Shown here: positions 25,884-35,433 of the stretch, piece by piece
Layout: each line of letters starts with the position of its first letter
Position numbering within the stretch: the first letter of the stretch is position 1
Source: Streptomyces sp. NBC_00247
GTDB lineage: Bacteria; Actinomycetota; Actinomycetes; Streptomycetales; Streptomycetaceae
Direction: 5' to 3'
Assembly (NCBI RefSeq): GCF_036188265.1
Contig: NZ_CP108093.1
Coordinates: 1,550,001 to 1,614,000, forward strand
DNA length: 64,000 nt
Notes under the pieces: model-generated
Told to the model about the DNA's origin: nothing
Databases searched by the model: none
Seen by the model: the letters and a program-made list of their open reading frames with translations, nothing else
Program-made: the position numbers and the translations under genes

Positions 25884-26777
25884 TCAGGAGTCCGGGCCGC
25901 CCAAAGTGGGCCCGGTGAGGTGCCGCAGGAAGAACGCGGCGGCACCCGCGCCGGTCCGTTTCCGTGCGTCCTCGTCGCCCTCCACGTGCTCGAAGAAGTC
26001 CTCGTGCCGGACACCCGGACCGGCGCAGACCCCGGTGATCCCGGGAACGTGTGCCAGATACGGCGCGGTGTCCTCCGCGTACGGGGTGATGGTGTCGGCC
26101 CCGCCCCAGTGGATCTCCACCGGAATCCGGATCGCCGCCAGGCTCTGGGGCGTCACCAGCGAACCCAGGCCGGGCGCCACCTGGAAGACGGCCCGCACGC
26201 GAGGGTCGGACACGTTCGCCCCGGAGTCCTGGACGGCCGCCGCCAGCTCCTCGGCCGACCGCTTCTTCCGCAGGGCCGCGATCAGGGCGGGGAACTCCGG
26301 GATCAACGGCTCCGGCACCTTCCCGTCGAGCATGGCCGCCACCAGGTCCCGGTCGACCCGCGCCCCGGCGAGTGCGCCGGCGGTGTAGCCACCGAACGAG
26401 AACCCGGCCGCACCCACCGGCCCCAGGGGCCCCCGGGCGGCCAGCGCGTCGAGTGCGAAGGTGACGTCCCGGGCGCGTTCCCAGCCGAGGAGGAAGCCCT
26501 CGGGCTCGTATCCGTCGACGAAGTTGTTGCCGTGGTGGTCGAGCGCGATCACACGGAATCCCGCGCCTACCAGCGGGCGTACCAGCCAGTTCATCGCACT
26601 GCCGGAACCACCTGTTCCGTGCGACACCACGACCAGCGGCCCCGCGTCGGTGACCCTGCGGACCGGCTCCCACGCGTAGAGCCGTACCGGGCGGGGTGCG
26701 GAGTCGTCGCGCAGATCGCGGCGGGAGTCGTCGTACAGGACGGATATGCGCGGCTCGGCCGGCTGCGGGGTCGTCAT
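25884..26777 (-). CDS. Alpha/beta-hydrolase (dienelactone hydrolase/lipase-like)
   Basis: This 297-residue hydrolase has an oxyanion-hole segment VVVSHGTGGSG, a nucleophile elbow GAAGFSFGGYTAG (GxSxG), a probable acid in IHWGGADTITPY, and a catalytic His in GPGVRHEDFFEHV. It resembles platelet-activating-factor acetylhydrolase/dienelactone-hydrolase proteins of Streptomyces. No signal peptide is visible with ATG 26777; a longer frame upstream is Arg/Pro-rich and unlikely. The substrate is unknown. Confidence 0.85.
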   Translation of the reverse strand: MTTPQPAEPRISVLYDDSRRDLRDDSAPRPVRLYAWEPVRRVTDAGPLVVVSHGTGGSGSAMNWLVRPLVGAGFRVIALDHHGNNFVDGYEPEGFLLGWERARDVTFALDALAARGPLGPVGAAGFSFGGYTAGALAGARVDRDLVAAMLDGKVPEPLIPEFPALIAALRKKRSAEELAAAVQDSGANVSDPRVRAVFQVAPGLGSLVTPQSLAAIRIPVEIHWGGADTITPYAEDTAPYLAHVPGITGVCAGPGVRHEDFFEHVEGDEDARKRTGAGAAAFFLRHLTGPTLGGPDS

Positions 26778-26847
26778 GCGCGGCAGCGTAGTCACCACCC
26801 GGCCGGCCTCCACGGGGGCGCGCCCCCGCCCGGCGGCGGATCGCCGC

Positions 26848-27264
26848 TCACGTCCGGGCGGCCACGGCATCGACCCCGGCGGCCCGCAGTCCGCGGGCCA
26901 GGCGCTCCATCTCGGGCATCGTGCCCACGTACCGGCCCGCGACGACCTCGTGGAACACGGACGTGACGTCGGCCAGTGCGAGGCCGAGTACGGTCCTCAG
27001 CACGCGCATGGCCACGGCCTCGCTCGCCGCCGGATCCACTGTCAGCCGCGCCGCACCGTGCTCGGCCAGCAGGCGGTCCCGCAGTTCCGCGGGCAGGTCA
27101 CCGCCGCGATCGGCGAGCGCCAACCCGCAGGACGGGCAGCTGATCTCCGTGTCCCAGGTCAGGGAGCCGCCCACGAGTGCCTGAACACCCGAGCACGTCG
27201 TCTCGGCGCCGCAGTCCTGGCACTCGGCCCGGTACGTGAGGCACTCGAAGACCATTCGTTCCAC
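26848..27264 (-). CDS. Small zinc-ribbon-like protein
   Basis: This 138-residue protein has two CxxC pairs, ECQDCGAETTC and ISCPSCGLAL, likely a zinc ribbon. A helical C-terminal half follows (AMRVLRTVLGLALADVTSVF, then MPEMERLARGLRAAGVDAV), faintly reminiscent of the ribosomal L7/L12 C-terminal fold. It is transcribed from GTG 27264 (GGGGGG upstream) or ATG 27255. No function can be assigned. Confidence 0.65.
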   Translation of the reverse strand: MERMVFECLTYRAECQDCGAETTCSGVQALVGGSLTWDTEISCPSCGLALADRGGDLPAELRDRLLAEHGAARLTVDPAASEAVAMRVLRTVLGLALADVTSVFHEVVAGRYVGTMPEMERLARGLRAAGVDAVAART

Positions 27265-27324
27265 CGCAACCCCCCTGCGGGGAGGCTATCGGCTCGGGGA
27301 CGAACGGTCAGGACTCGGGGACGG

Positions 27325-28356
27325 TCAGGACTCCGCTTCGGCCGCCAGGACCACCGTGCCCGACGCGTCGAAGGTGACTCCCACGACCGCGCCCTCGGCC
27401 GGGGTGTCGGCGAGCGCGCACTCGGCCTCCACGACCGGACCGTGCTCGGGGGTCAGCCGTACGGCGACCCGGTCGCCCCGGAACGTACGCGCTCCGGCCG
27501 TGCACCGCAGACCGTCCCGCGGAGCGCCGATCCGCACGCCCGCGGGCCGTACCAGCAGGTCGCAGTGGCCCTGCGGCGATCCCTCCGGTACGGGCACCTC
27601 GCCCCACGGGGTACGGGCGGCCGTGCCGGTCACGGTCGCCCCGACCACGTTGTCGAACCCGAGGAAGCGGGCGACGAAGGCGGAGGCGGGGCGCTGCCAG
27701 ACCTCCAGCGGGGTGCCGGCCTGGGCGATCCGGCCGTCCCGCATCACCACGACCCGGTCGGCGAGCGCGAAGGCCTCGCCCTGGTCGTGGGTGACGGCGA
27801 GCACCGTCGTGCCCAGGTCCGTGAAGAGCGAACGGAGTTCGACGACGAGGCGCTCGCGCAGCCCCCGGTCGAGCTGGCCGAGCGGTTCGTCCAGCATCAG
27901 TAGTCGGGGGCTGGGCGCGAGGGCGCGGGCGAGCGCCACCCGCTGCTGCTCACCGCCGGACAGTCCCGCGACGGCCCGGGGGCCGGCCCCGGAGAGGCCC
28001 ACCAGATCGAGGAGTTCGGCGACCCTCGCCCGCTGGGCGCTCCGGTCCACCCCGCGCATCCGCAGCCCGAACGCGACGTTGGCGGCCACGTCCCGGTGCG
28101 GGAAGAGCTGGTGGTCCTGGAACATCAGCCCGAGGCCCCGCCGGTGGACCGGGACGCCCGCCTGGTCGGCGCCGCCGAGGAACACCCGGCCGCCGTCGAG
28201 CGGCTGGAGCCCGGCGACGACGCGCAGCAGGGTGGACTTCCCGCTGCCGCTCGGGCCGAGCACGCAGACGATCTCGTGGTCGGTGACCGAGAGGTCCACC
28301 GCGTCCAGCACCGCTCGTCCGCCGAAACGGACCGTCGCCGTCTCCAGCTCCAGCAT
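27325..28356 (-). CDS. thiQ: Thiamine ABC transporter ATP-binding protein
   Basis: This 343-residue ATPase energises uptake of thiamine or a precursor. Walker A VLGPSGSGKSTLLR, signature LSGGEQQRVALARAL, Walker B LLMLDEPLGQLD and the H-loop AVTHDQGEAF are canonical. A C-terminal TOBE-like domain (LLVRPAGVRIG ...) makes it longer than E. coli ThiQ and closer to the iron/thiamine FbpC-like group. ATG 28356 begins 2 bp after the stop of the permease. It is the third gene of a riboswitch-controlled thiBPQ-type operon. Confidence 0.88.
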   Translation of the reverse strand: MLELETATVRFGGRAVLDAVDLSVTDHEIVCVLGPSGSGKSTLLRVVAGLQPLDGGRVFLGGADQAGVPVHRRGLGLMFQDHQLFPHRDVAANVAFGLRMRGVDRSAQRARVAELLDLVGLSGAGPRAVAGLSGGEQQRVALARALAPSPRLLMLDEPLGQLDRGLRERLVVELRSLFTDLGTTVLAVTHDQGEAFALADRVVVMRDGRIAQAGTPLEVWQRPASAFVARFLGFDNVVGATVTGTAARTPWGEVPVPEGSPQGHCDLLVRPAGVRIGAPRDGLRCTAGARTFRGDRVAVRLTPEHGPVVEAECALADTPAEGAVVGVTFDASGTVVLAAEAES

Positions 28357-28358
28357 GG

Positions 28359-30050
28359 TCAGAACTCCCCGGATCGGTCGGTACGGATGCGTTCGAGGAG
28401 CAGCAGGGAGACGGCGCACACCAGCATCAGGATCGTGCTGAGGGCCATCGCCTGGCCGTAGTTGAGATCCCCGGAACGGCCCAGCAGCCGCGCGACGGCG
28501 ACCGGCAGGGTCGGGCGGTCGGGACGGGCGATGAAGACGGTGGCGCCGAACTCACCGAGCGAGACGGCGAAGGCGAAACCGGCGGCGACCAGCAGCGCCC
28601 GGCGCACCAGCGGAAGGTCGACCTCCCGCCAGGCCCGCAGCGGCGAAGCACCGAGGACCGCCGCCGCCTCCCGCAGCCGGGCGTCCACCGCCCGCAGGAC
28701 CGGAAGCATGGTCCGTACGACGAAGGGGACGCCCACCAGCGCCTGGGCGAGCGGCACCAGGATCCACGAGGTGCGCAGGTCGAGCGGCGGTTCGTCCAGC
28801 GTGATCAGGAAGCCGAAGCCCACGGTCACCGCGGAGACGCCGAGCGGCAGCATGAGCAGCGCGTCGAAGCCCCTCACCAGCCGCCCCGCCCTGCGGGTGA
28901 GCGCGGCGGCGGCGAGTCCCCCGACGACGAGCGAGATGCCGGTGGCGGCGAGGGCGTACTGGAGAGAGTTCCCGATCGCCTCCAACGGGGCGACCAGGAA
29001 GGTGGAACCGCTCGCCTCGGCGGAACCCAGGGCCCGGTAGTAGGCGAATCCGTGGCCGCCCGGCTGGTCGAACGACCGCTCCACCAGCACACCGAGCGGC
29101 AGCAGGATCAGCAGCAGCACGGTCAGCAGGAGGCCGCCGAGGAGCGCCCACTGTCCGGCGCCGCGCGGGCGGTGGGAGGTCTGCGAGGGGTCGACGAGGC
29201 GCAGCGCGGTTTCCCGGCGGCGTACCGTACGCGCGTGCACGGCCAGGATGGCGCCGACTGCGACGAACTGGACGAGGGTCAGCACGGCGGCCGTGGGCAG
29301 GTCGAGCAGTTGCGCGGTCTGCCGGTAGATCTCCACTTCCAGCGTGGAGTAGGCGGGACCGCCGAGAATCTGCACGACACCGAACGAGGTGAACGTGAAG
29401 AGGAAGACCATCAGCGCGGCGGCGCCCACCGCGGGGGCGAGCGCGGGCAGCGTCACCCGCCGCCAGGCGGCGAACCGCCCCGCGCCGAGGACCCTGGCGG
29501 CCTCCTCCTGGCGCGGGTCGAGCTGTGACCAGAGGCCGCCGACGGTCCGCACGACCACGGCGTAGTTGAAGAAGACATGGGCCAGCAGGATCGCCCAGAC
29601 AGTGGTGTCGAGACGCACGCCCCAGAGTTCGTCGAGCAGTCCGCCGCGTCCGAGCAGGGCGAGGAACGCCGTACCGACGACGACGGTCGGCAGGACGAAC
29701 GGCACGGTGACGATCGCGCGCAGCATCTGTTTGCCGGGGAATTCGAGGCGGGCGAAGACGTAGGCGCCGGGGAGGGCGATCAGCAGCGTCAGCGCGGTGG
29801 ACGCGAACGCCTGCCAGGTGGTGAACCAGAGGACGTCCAGCAGGTCGGCGCGGCCGAGGACCTCGCCGAAGCGCGCGAACTGCCAGCCGTCCTCGGTCTT
29901 CAGCCCCCGGGCGACGATCGCGGCGACCGGGTACGCGAAGAACAGCGCGAAGAACGCGACGGGCACGGCCATCAGGCCGAGCCGCGTCAGGGCGGAGCGC
30001 GCGCCGCCGGTGGTGCGGCGGCGCGCGGCGGGGCCCGCGGTCTTCGTCAC
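28359..30050 (-). CDS. thiP: Thiamine ABC transporter permease (fused two-half)
   Basis: This 563-residue permease has about 12 membrane helices and two EAA loops, EEAARVLGAGRFAAWRRVTL and EAAAVLGASPLRAWREVDL, showing a fusion of two permease halves as in ThiP. The GTG at 30050 lies 7 nt after the binding-protein stop, preceded by GAAGG. With the TPP riboswitch upstream of the operon the cargo is thiamine, TPP or a pyrimidine precursor. Confidence 0.88.
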   Translation of the reverse strand: MTKTAGPAARRRTTGGARSALTRLGLMAVPVAFFALFFAYPVAAIVARGLKTEDGWQFARFGEVLGRADLLDVLWFTTWQAFASTALTLLIALPGAYVFARLEFPGKQMLRAIVTVPFVLPTVVVGTAFLALLGRGGLLDELWGVRLDTTVWAILLAHVFFNYAVVVRTVGGLWSQLDPRQEEAARVLGAGRFAAWRRVTLPALAPAVGAAALMVFLFTFTSFGVVQILGGPAYSTLEVEIYRQTAQLLDLPTAAVLTLVQFVAVGAILAVHARTVRRRETALRLVDPSQTSHRPRGAGQWALLGGLLLTVLLLILLPLGVLVERSFDQPGGHGFAYYRALGSAEASGSTFLVAPLEAIGNSLQYALAATGISLVVGGLAAAALTRRAGRLVRGFDALLMLPLGVSAVTVGFGFLITLDEPPLDLRTSWILVPLAQALVGVPFVVRTMLPVLRAVDARLREAAAVLGASPLRAWREVDLPLVRRALLVAAGFAFAVSLGEFGATVFIARPDRPTLPVAVARLLGRSGDLNYGQAMALSTILMLVCAVSLLLLERIRTDRSGEF

Positions 30051-30057
30051 GCCTTCG

Positions 30058-31152
30058 TCACTTCACGACGATCGAGGACCACGCCTGGACCCACTGCTCG
30101 CGGTTGGCGGCGATCTTCGCCGGGTCCACGGTGAACGGCTTGTCCACGGTGGTGCCGAACTTGGTGTAGACCTCCGGCAGCTTCGTGCCCTTGACGACCG
30201 GGTCGACGAACATCTGGAGCGGCATGTCCTCCTGGAACGTCTTGCTGATCAGGAAGTCCAGCAGCGCCTTGCCGCCCGCCTGGTTCTTCGCCCCGTCCAG
30301 CAGTCCGGCGAACTCGATCTGGCGGAAGCAGGTCGCGGTGGCGACGCCGGTGGGAGCCTCGGTGGGCTGCGGGTCGGCGTAGTACACCTCCACCGGCGGG
30401 CTGGAGGCGTAACTGACGACGAGCGGGCGGTCGGCATGCGCCTTCTTGCCGCCGGCCGAACCCGAGAACTCCTCGTTGTAGGCCTGCTCCCAGCCGTCGA
30501 CGACCTTGACGCCGTTGGCCTTCAGCTTCTTCCAGTAGTCCTGGTAGCCGTCGGCGCCGGAGTCGGCGACGGTGCCGAGGAGGAAGCCGAGGCCGGGCGA
30601 GGAGGTGGCGGCGTTCTCGGTGACGAGAAGGTTCTTGTACTCGGGCTTGAGCAGGTCCGCGAAGGAGTTCGGCGGGTCCAGCTTCTTGTCGGCGAAGTAC
30701 TTCTTGTCGTAGTTGACGCAGATGTCGCCGGTGTCGACCGGGGTGACCCGGTGCTTGGCGTCGAGCCGGGTGTCGGCGGCGACGGCGTCCAGCCCCTTCG
30801 CCTCGTACGGGGTGAAGAGGCCCTGGTCGAGGGCGCGGGAGAGCAGCGTGTTGTCCACGCCGAAGAAGACGTCGCCGCGCGGGGAGCCCTTGGTGAGGAT
30901 CTCCTGGTTGAGGGCCGCGCCGGCGTCGCCGCTCTTGAGGACCTTGACCGTGTAGCCGGTCTCCTTCGTGAACTCCTTGAGCACGTCGGGCGACGCGTTG
31001 AAGGAGTCGTGGCTGACCAGGGTGACGGTCTTGCTGCCCTTCGAGGTGCCGGAGCCGGACGTGTCGTCGTCGGAGCTCCCGCAGCCGGCGAGCGCGGTGA
31101 CGCCGAGTGCGGCGGCGAGCGCGGTCGCCGCGTACTTCGTCGTGGTGTGCAT
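30058..31152 (-). CDS. thiB: Thiamine-binding lipoprotein of ABC importer
   Basis: This 364-residue extracellular solute-binding lipoprotein has a signal peptide and lipobox VTALAGC (Cys about residue 24), then a Ser/Asp/Gly linker and a periplasmic-binding fold of the ThiB/iron-type family (VTLVSHDSFNASPDVLKEF; FFGVDNTLLSRALDQGLF; PVDTGDICVNYDK; FLLGTVADSGADGYQDYW; KVVDGWEQAYNEEFSG). AGGAGGAACCAC precedes the ATG. It is the first gene of the operon, immediately below a TPP riboswitch. Confidence 0.92.
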   Translation of the reverse strand: MHTTTKYAATALAAALGVTALAGCGSSDDDTSGSGTSKGSKTVTLVSHDSFNASPDVLKEFTKETGYTVKVLKSGDAGAALNQEILTKGSPRGDVFFGVDNTLLSRALDQGLFTPYEAKGLDAVAADTRLDAKHRVTPVDTGDICVNYDKKYFADKKLDPPNSFADLLKPEYKNLLVTENAATSSPGLGFLLGTVADSGADGYQDYWKKLKANGVKVVDGWEQAYNEEFSGSAGGKKAHADRPLVVSYASSPPVEVYYADPQPTEAPTGVATATCFRQIEFAGLLDGAKNQAGGKALLDFLISKTFQEDMPLQMFVDPVVKGTKLPEVYTKFGTTVDKPFTVDPAKIAANREQWVQAWSSIVVK

Positions 31153-31241
31153 GTGGTTCCTCCTGGAGGTGACCAGGAAGAGACGCGGCCCCGCACGCCT
31201 CGGCGGAAACCGGAAGCGGGCAGGGCGCAACAGCTTGAGTA

Positions 31242-31346
31242 AGGTCCGAACTTCCTACCCGGAATGACCCGGGCGAGGTTCAGAGGGTCTGCGGCCATCC
31301 GTCTCACCGGTGCCGCACTCTCAGCGCTGTGGCGCTCCCCTGTCGG
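31242..31346 (-). promoter_or_regulatory. TPP (THI-box) riboswitch
   Basis: Read on the minus strand, the region contains the conserved TPP-aptamer elements in order: ACAGGGGAGCG, GCGCTGAGAGTGCGG, ACGGATGGCCGCAGACCC, then CTGAACCTCGCCCGGGTCAT and CCGGGTAGGAAG. It lies 90 bp before the thiamine-binding lipoprotein gene. Binding of TPP should repress the importer, most likely at translation initiation given the adjacent ribosome-binding site. Confidence 0.93.
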
Positions 31347-31455
31347 AATATGAAGTTGAATGCGGGGCCAGGCTACACGGGCCCCTGTACGGGGCTTTCC
31401 CCGGTCGGGCCGACGACGGCGGCCTGACCGGGGAGAACGCCCCCACGCCGTGGAT

Positions 31456-32562
31456 TCAGCGCTCGGAGGCCGCCAGCTGCCCGCAGGCGCCGTCGATCTC
31501 CTGGCCACGGGTGTCACGCACCGTGACGGGTACGCCGTGGGCCGCGATGGCGTCCACGAAAGCCTTCTCGTCCTCGGGACGGGAGGCCGTCCACTTCGAG
31601 CCGGGCGTCGGGTTGAGCGGGATCAGGTTGACGTGCACCCGCTTGCCCTTGAGCAGCCGGCCGAGCCGGTCGCCGCGCCATGCCTGGTCGTTGATGTCGC
31701 GGATCAGGGCGTACTCGATCGAGATCCGGCGGCCCGACTTCTCCGCGTACTCCCATGCGGCGTCGAGCACCTCGCGGACGTTCCAGCGGGTGTTCACGGG
31801 CACGAGGGTGTCACGGAGCTCGTCGTCCGGGGCGTGCAGCGAGACGGCGAGCCGGCACTTGAAGCCCTCGTCCGCGAAGCGCAGCATGGCGGGCACCAGG
31901 CCCACGGTGGAGACGGTGATGCCGCGCTGCGAGAGGCCCAGGCCGTCCGGCTCGGGGTCGGTCAGCCGGCGGATGGCGCCGACGACGCGGTTGTAGTTGG
32001 CGAGCGGCTCGCCCATTCCCATGAAGACGATGTTGGAGAGACGCGCGGGCCCGCCCGGCACCTCGCCGTCGCGCAGCGCCCGCATGCCGTCCACGATCTG
32101 GTGCACGATCTCGGCGGTCGAGAGGTTCCGGTCCAGCCCCGCCTGTCCGGTGGCGCAGAACGGGCAGTTCATCCCGCAGCCGGCCTGTGAGGAGATGCAC
32201 ATCGTCACGCGCTCCGGGTAGCGCATGAGGACGGACTCCACGAGCGTCCCGTCGTGCAGCTTCCAGAGCGTCTTTCGGGTGGTGTCGTCGTCGCAGCTGA
32301 TGTGCCGGACCACGGACATGAGGTCCGGGAACAGCGCTTCGGCGAGCTTCTCCCGAGATCCGGCCGGGATGTTGTTCCACTGGGCCGGGTCGTGCGCGTA
32401 CCGCGCGAAGTAGTGCTGCGAGAGCTGCTGCGCGCGGAACGGCTTCTCGCCGGTCGCGGCGACTGCCTCCTTGCGCTCGGCGGGCGTGAGGTCGGCGAGG
32501 TGCCGCGGGGGCCTCTTGGCTCCGCGGGGCGCGACAAAGGTGAGTTCTCCGGGCTTAGGCAT
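31456..32562 (-). CDS. rlmN: 23S rRNA/tRNA (adenine-C2)-methyltransferase RlmN
   Basis: This 368-residue radical-SAM enzyme methylates C2 of A2503 in 23S rRNA and A37 in some tRNAs. The CxxxCxxC cluster motif is present as [26 protein letters not shown] and the methyl-carrying C-terminal Cys in GACGQL are visible, as is the [24 protein letters not shown] approach strand. ATG 32562 has GGAAGAACC upstream. It lies downstream of cdsA, separated from it by a terminator. Confidence 0.95.
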   Translation of the reverse strand: MPKPGELTFVAPRGAKRPPRHLADLTPAERKEAVAATGEKPFRAQQLSQHYFARYAHDPAQWNNIPAGSREKLAEALFPDLMSVVRHISCDDDTTRKTLWKLHDGTLVESVLMRYPERVTMCISSQAGCGMNCPFCATGQAGLDRNLSTAEIVHQIVDGMRALRDGEVPGGPARLSNIVFMGMGEPLANYNRVVGAIRRLTDPEPDGLGLSQRGITVSTVGLVPAMLRFADEGFKCRLAVSLHAPDDELRDTLVPVNTRWNVREVLDAAWEYAEKSGRRISIEYALIRDINDQAWRGDRLGRLLKGKRVHVNLIPLNPTPGSKWTASRPEDEKAFVDAIAAHGVPVTVRDTRGQEIDGACGQLAASER

Positions 32563-32591
32563 GGTTCTTCCAGTGTCGCAGACGCGACGGG

Positions 32592-32624
32592 AAGGGCCCG
32601 CCGTCCTGTGGACAGCGGGCCCTT
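32592..32624 (-). terminator. Terminator downstream of cdsA
   Basis: AAGGGCCCGC-C-GTCC pairs with GGAC-A-GCGGGCCCTT around a TGT loop, 90 bp after the cdsA stop codon on the minus strand. Confidence 0.7.
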
Positions 32625-32714
32625 GACGCAAGAAGACGCAGGTGGAGCGGGTGGCGCGGGAACATTCCGGCCGATGGGACCGGCTTCGGAGCACCTCAGC
32701 CGGAACGTATCGCC

Positions 32715-33821
32715 TCAGCCGCTGCCGACGAACAGCACCAGCAGCAGCCAGACGACCGGGGCGGTCGGCAGGAGCGAGTCCAGCCGGTCCATGATCCCGC
32801 CGTGACCGGGCAGCAACGTACCCATGTCCTTGATGCCGAGATCCCGCTTGATCATGGATTCGCCGAGGTCGCCGAGGGTGGCGCTGGCGGCGACCGCGAG
32901 CCCCAGCAGGAGCCCTTGCCACCAGGAGCCGTCGTCGATCAGGAACTGCACGCACAGCGCGCCGCCCACCATCGCGAAGGCGATGGCCCCGAACAGACCC
33001 TCACGGGTTTTTCCGGGGCTGATGCGCGGGGCGAGCTTGTTCTTGCCGAACCGCCAGCCGACCGCGTACGCGCCGGTGTCACTGACCACCGTCAGCAGCA
33101 GGAACGTGAGCACCCGCCAGGGGCCGTCGTCCGCGGCCAGCATCAGCGCGACGAACGTCGCCAGGAACGGCACGTAGAACGCGGCGAAGACACCCGCCGT
33201 GACGTCCCGCAGGTATCCCTCCGGCTTCGCGGTCATCCGCCAGACGAGCACGGCCAGCGAGGTGAGCGCCATCGCGATCCAGGCGCCGTCGGCGCCCCAC
33301 GCGTAGCCGGCCACGACCATGGCGGCGCCGCCCACCGCGAGCGGGACGAGCGGAGCCTTGATCGACTTCCGCTCGTCCAGCCGGGAGGTGAGTTCCCACA
33401 GGCCGACGACGACGGCGACGGCGACGACACCGACGAAGACGGCCTTGACGACGAACAGCGAGGCCACGACGACGGCGCCGAGGCCCACGCCGACCCCTAT
33501 GGCGGCCCGCAGGTCACGCCCCGCCCGCTTCTTCTGCGGAGCGGGGGGCGGGACAGGCGCGGGTGTCCGCGGGGCGGGTGCGGGTGCCTGCGGCACCTCG
33601 TCGCGGAACAGGGGGCCACTGATGTGCGTGGCGTCCCCGTCCCGGCCGTCGTGGTCGTCTGCGTCGTCTCTACCTGCGTCGGGAGTGTCCGGCACGATGG
33701 GCATGGGCCGAGTCTGCTGGGCGCCGTGCGCATCGTGGGCAGGACCCGCCGGAGCGGCCGCGATCTCGGACGAGCCCCAGTAGCCGGCACCCTGCGGGGC
33801 GCCCAGGGAGGAGTCGTTCAT
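32715..33821 (-). CDS. cdsA: Phosphatidate cytidylyltransferase
   Basis: This 368-residue membrane enzyme makes CDP-diacylglycerol from phosphatidate and CTP. The CDP-DG synthase signature is seen as [20 protein letters not shown] followed by GIMDRLDS. About eight TM helices follow a roughly 110-residue disordered Pro/Ala/Asp-rich N-terminus, typical of actinobacteria. Its ATG overlaps the frr stop codon (ATGA), so it is translationally coupled to ribosome recycling factor. Confidence 0.93.
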   Translation of the reverse strand: MNDSSLGAPQGAGYWGSSEIAAAPAGPAHDAHGAQQTRPMPIVPDTPDAGRDDADDHDGRDGDATHISGPLFRDEVPQAPAPAPRTPAPVPPPAPQKKRAGRDLRAAIGVGVGLGAVVVASLFVVKAVFVGVVAVAVVVGLWELTSRLDERKSIKAPLVPLAVGGAAMVVAGYAWGADGAWIAMALTSLAVLVWRMTAKPEGYLRDVTAGVFAAFYVPFLATFVALMLAADDGPWRVLTFLLLTVVSDTGAYAVGWRFGKNKLAPRISPGKTREGLFGAIAFAMVGGALCVQFLIDDGSWWQGLLLGLAVAASATLGDLGESMIKRDLGIKDMGTLLPGHGGIMDRLDSLLPTAPVVWLLLVLFVGSG

Positions 33822-34378
33822 CAGACTTCGAGCAGCTCGGCTTCCTTGTGCTTCAGCAGCTCGTCCACCTGCGTGACGTACTTCGCGGTGGTGTCGTCGA
33901 GCTCCTTCTCCGCGCGGCGCACCTCGTCCTCGCCGGACTCCTTGTCCTTGACGAGCTTGTCGAGCGCCTCCTTCGCCTTGCGGCGGATGGAGCGGATCGA
34001 GATCTTGGAGTCCTCGGCCTTGGTCTTGGCGACCTTGATGTACTCCTTGCGGCGGTCCTGGGTGAGCTCCGGGAAGACCACTCGGATGATATTGCCGTCG
34101 TTGCTGGGGTTGACGCCCAGGTCGGAGTCGCGGATCGCCTGCTCGACGTTGCGCAGCGCGGTCTTGTCGAACGGCGTCACCACGGCCATCCGCGGTTCGG
34201 GAACCGAGAACGAGGCCAGCTGGTTGATCGGGGTCAGCGCGCCGTAGTAGTCGGCGACGATCTTGTTGAACATCGCCGGGTGCGCGCGGCCGGTCCGGAT
34301 CGCGGCGAAGTCCTCTTTCGCCACGACTACGGCCTTCTCCATCTTCTCCTCGGCCTCGAGGAGGATTTCTTCGATCAC
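33821..34378 (-). CDS. frr: Ribosome recycling factor
   Basis: This 185-residue protein dissociates post-termination ribosomes with EF-G. The entire family pattern is visible ([20 protein letters not shown], then [14 protein letters not shown] and the C-terminal [20 protein letters not shown]). Two in-frame GTG codons adjoin; the second (34378) gives the standard 185-residue length starting with Met-Ile-Glu-Glu and has the better spacing from GGAG. It is coupled to cdsA by a 1-bp-level overlap and lies downstream of pyrH. Confidence 0.96.
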   Translation of the reverse strand: MIEEILLEAEEKMEKAVVVAKEDFAAIRTGRAHPAMFNKIVADYYGALTPINQLASFSVPEPRMAVVTPFDKTALRNVEQAIRDSDLGVNPSNDGNIIRVVFPELTQDRRKEYIKVAKTKAEDSKISIRSIRRKAKEALDKLVKDKESGEDEVRRAEKELDDTTAKYVTQVDELLKHKEAELLEV

Positions 34379-34402
34379 CACGTGCTCCTGCGTGTCTTGA
34401 GT

Positions 34403-34429
34403 GGGCCCGGCATCGTCATCGCCGGGCCC
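34403..34429 (-). terminator. Hairpin between pyrH and frr
   Basis: GGGCCCGGC and GCCGGGCCC form a perfect 9-bp stem with a 9-nt loop, 70 bp past the pyrH stop codon. It could terminate or attenuate transcription into frr-cdsA. Confidence 0.55.
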
Positions 34430-34498
34430 TGCGGATCCTGCGTCGCGTCCTCACCTGCACGGTGTCCGACCGGCAGGCCGTTGTCCATCCGTGGGCCG

Positions 34499-35272
34499 TC
34501 AGGCCCGGGTGCTCTCGTCACTCACGAGGGTGCCGATCTTCTCACCGTTGACGGCACGGGCGATATTGCCCGCGGTGGTCAGTTCGAAGACCAGGATCGG
34601 GAGCCGGTTGTCGCGGCAGAGCGTGATCGCGGTGGCGTCGGCGACCTTCAGATCGCGGGCGAGCACCTCGCTGTACTCCAGCGCGTCGAACTTCACCGCG
34701 CCGGGGTTCTTCTTCGGGTCGGAGTCGTAGACCCCGTCGACCCCGTTCTTGCCCATCAGGAGCGCCTCGGCGTCGATCTCCAGGGCCCGCTGGGCGGCGG
34801 TGGTGTCGGTGGAGAAGTACGGCATGCCCATGCCGGCGCCGAAGATCACGACGCGCCCCTTCTCCAGGTGGCGCACGGCACGGAGGGGAATGTACGGCTC
34901 GGCGACCTGGCCCATGGTGATGGCGGTCTGTACGCGCGAGTCGATGCCCTCCTTCTCCAGGAAGTCCTGGAGCGCCAGGCAGTTCATCACGGTGCCGAGC
35001 ATGCCCATGTAGTCGGACCGGGCCCGGTCCATGCCGCGCTGCTGGAGCTCGGCGCCGCGGAAGAAGTTGCCGCCGCCGATGACGACGGCGATCTCCGCAC
35101 CGTCGCGCACCACCGCGGCGATCTCGCGGGCGATGGCGTGCACGACGTCGGGATCGACCCCGAGTCCACCGCCACCGGCGAACGCTTCACCGGAGAGCTT
35201 CAGCATGAAGCGTCCGGGCACCTTCTCGTCGCGCTTGTGGTCAACCTGTTTGGCGTCCGCGCCCTTGTCCAT
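34499..35272 (-). CDS. pyrH: Uridylate kinase
   Basis: This 257-residue enzyme phosphorylates UMP to UDP. The amino-acid-kinase fold signatures are [42 protein letters not shown] and [15 protein letters not shown] 35272 has GAGGAGA upstream and matches family N-termini with a short actinobacterial extension. Gene order rpsB-tsf-pyrH-frr-cdsA is conserved in bacteria. Confidence 0.96.
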   Translation of the reverse strand: MDKGADAKQVDHKRDEKVPGRFMLKLSGEAFAGGGGLGVDPDVVHAIAREIAAVVRDGAEIAVVIGGGNFFRGAELQQRGMDRARSDYMGMLGTVMNCLALQDFLEKEGIDSRVQTAITMGQVAEPYIPLRAVRHLEKGRVVIFGAGMGMPYFSTDTTAAQRALEIDAEALLMGKNGVDGVYDSDPKKNPGAVKFDALEYSEVLARDLKVADATAITLCRDNRLPILVFELTTAGNIARAVNGEKIGTLVSDESTRA

Positions 35273-35300
35273 GGAAATTCTCCTCGTGCACATACGAAGA

Positions 35301-35344
35301 AGGCCATTGCCGGTGGGTCTGGTGTCCCTCAGCGGCAATGGCCT
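35301..35344 (-). terminator. rpsB-tsf operon terminator
   Basis: AGGCCATTGCCG (35301-35312) and CGGCAATGGCCT (35333-35344) are a perfect 12-bp inverted repeat with a 20-nt loop, located between the tsf stop codon and pyrH. Confidence 0.8.
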
Positions 35345-35433
35345 CCTCGTCAGATCTGCGGTCGCTCGGCAGGTGTGCGGCCGACGACTGCATCAGACCC
35401 TATCCCGGGTCCACCGTCATTCGCGGACGGGAC

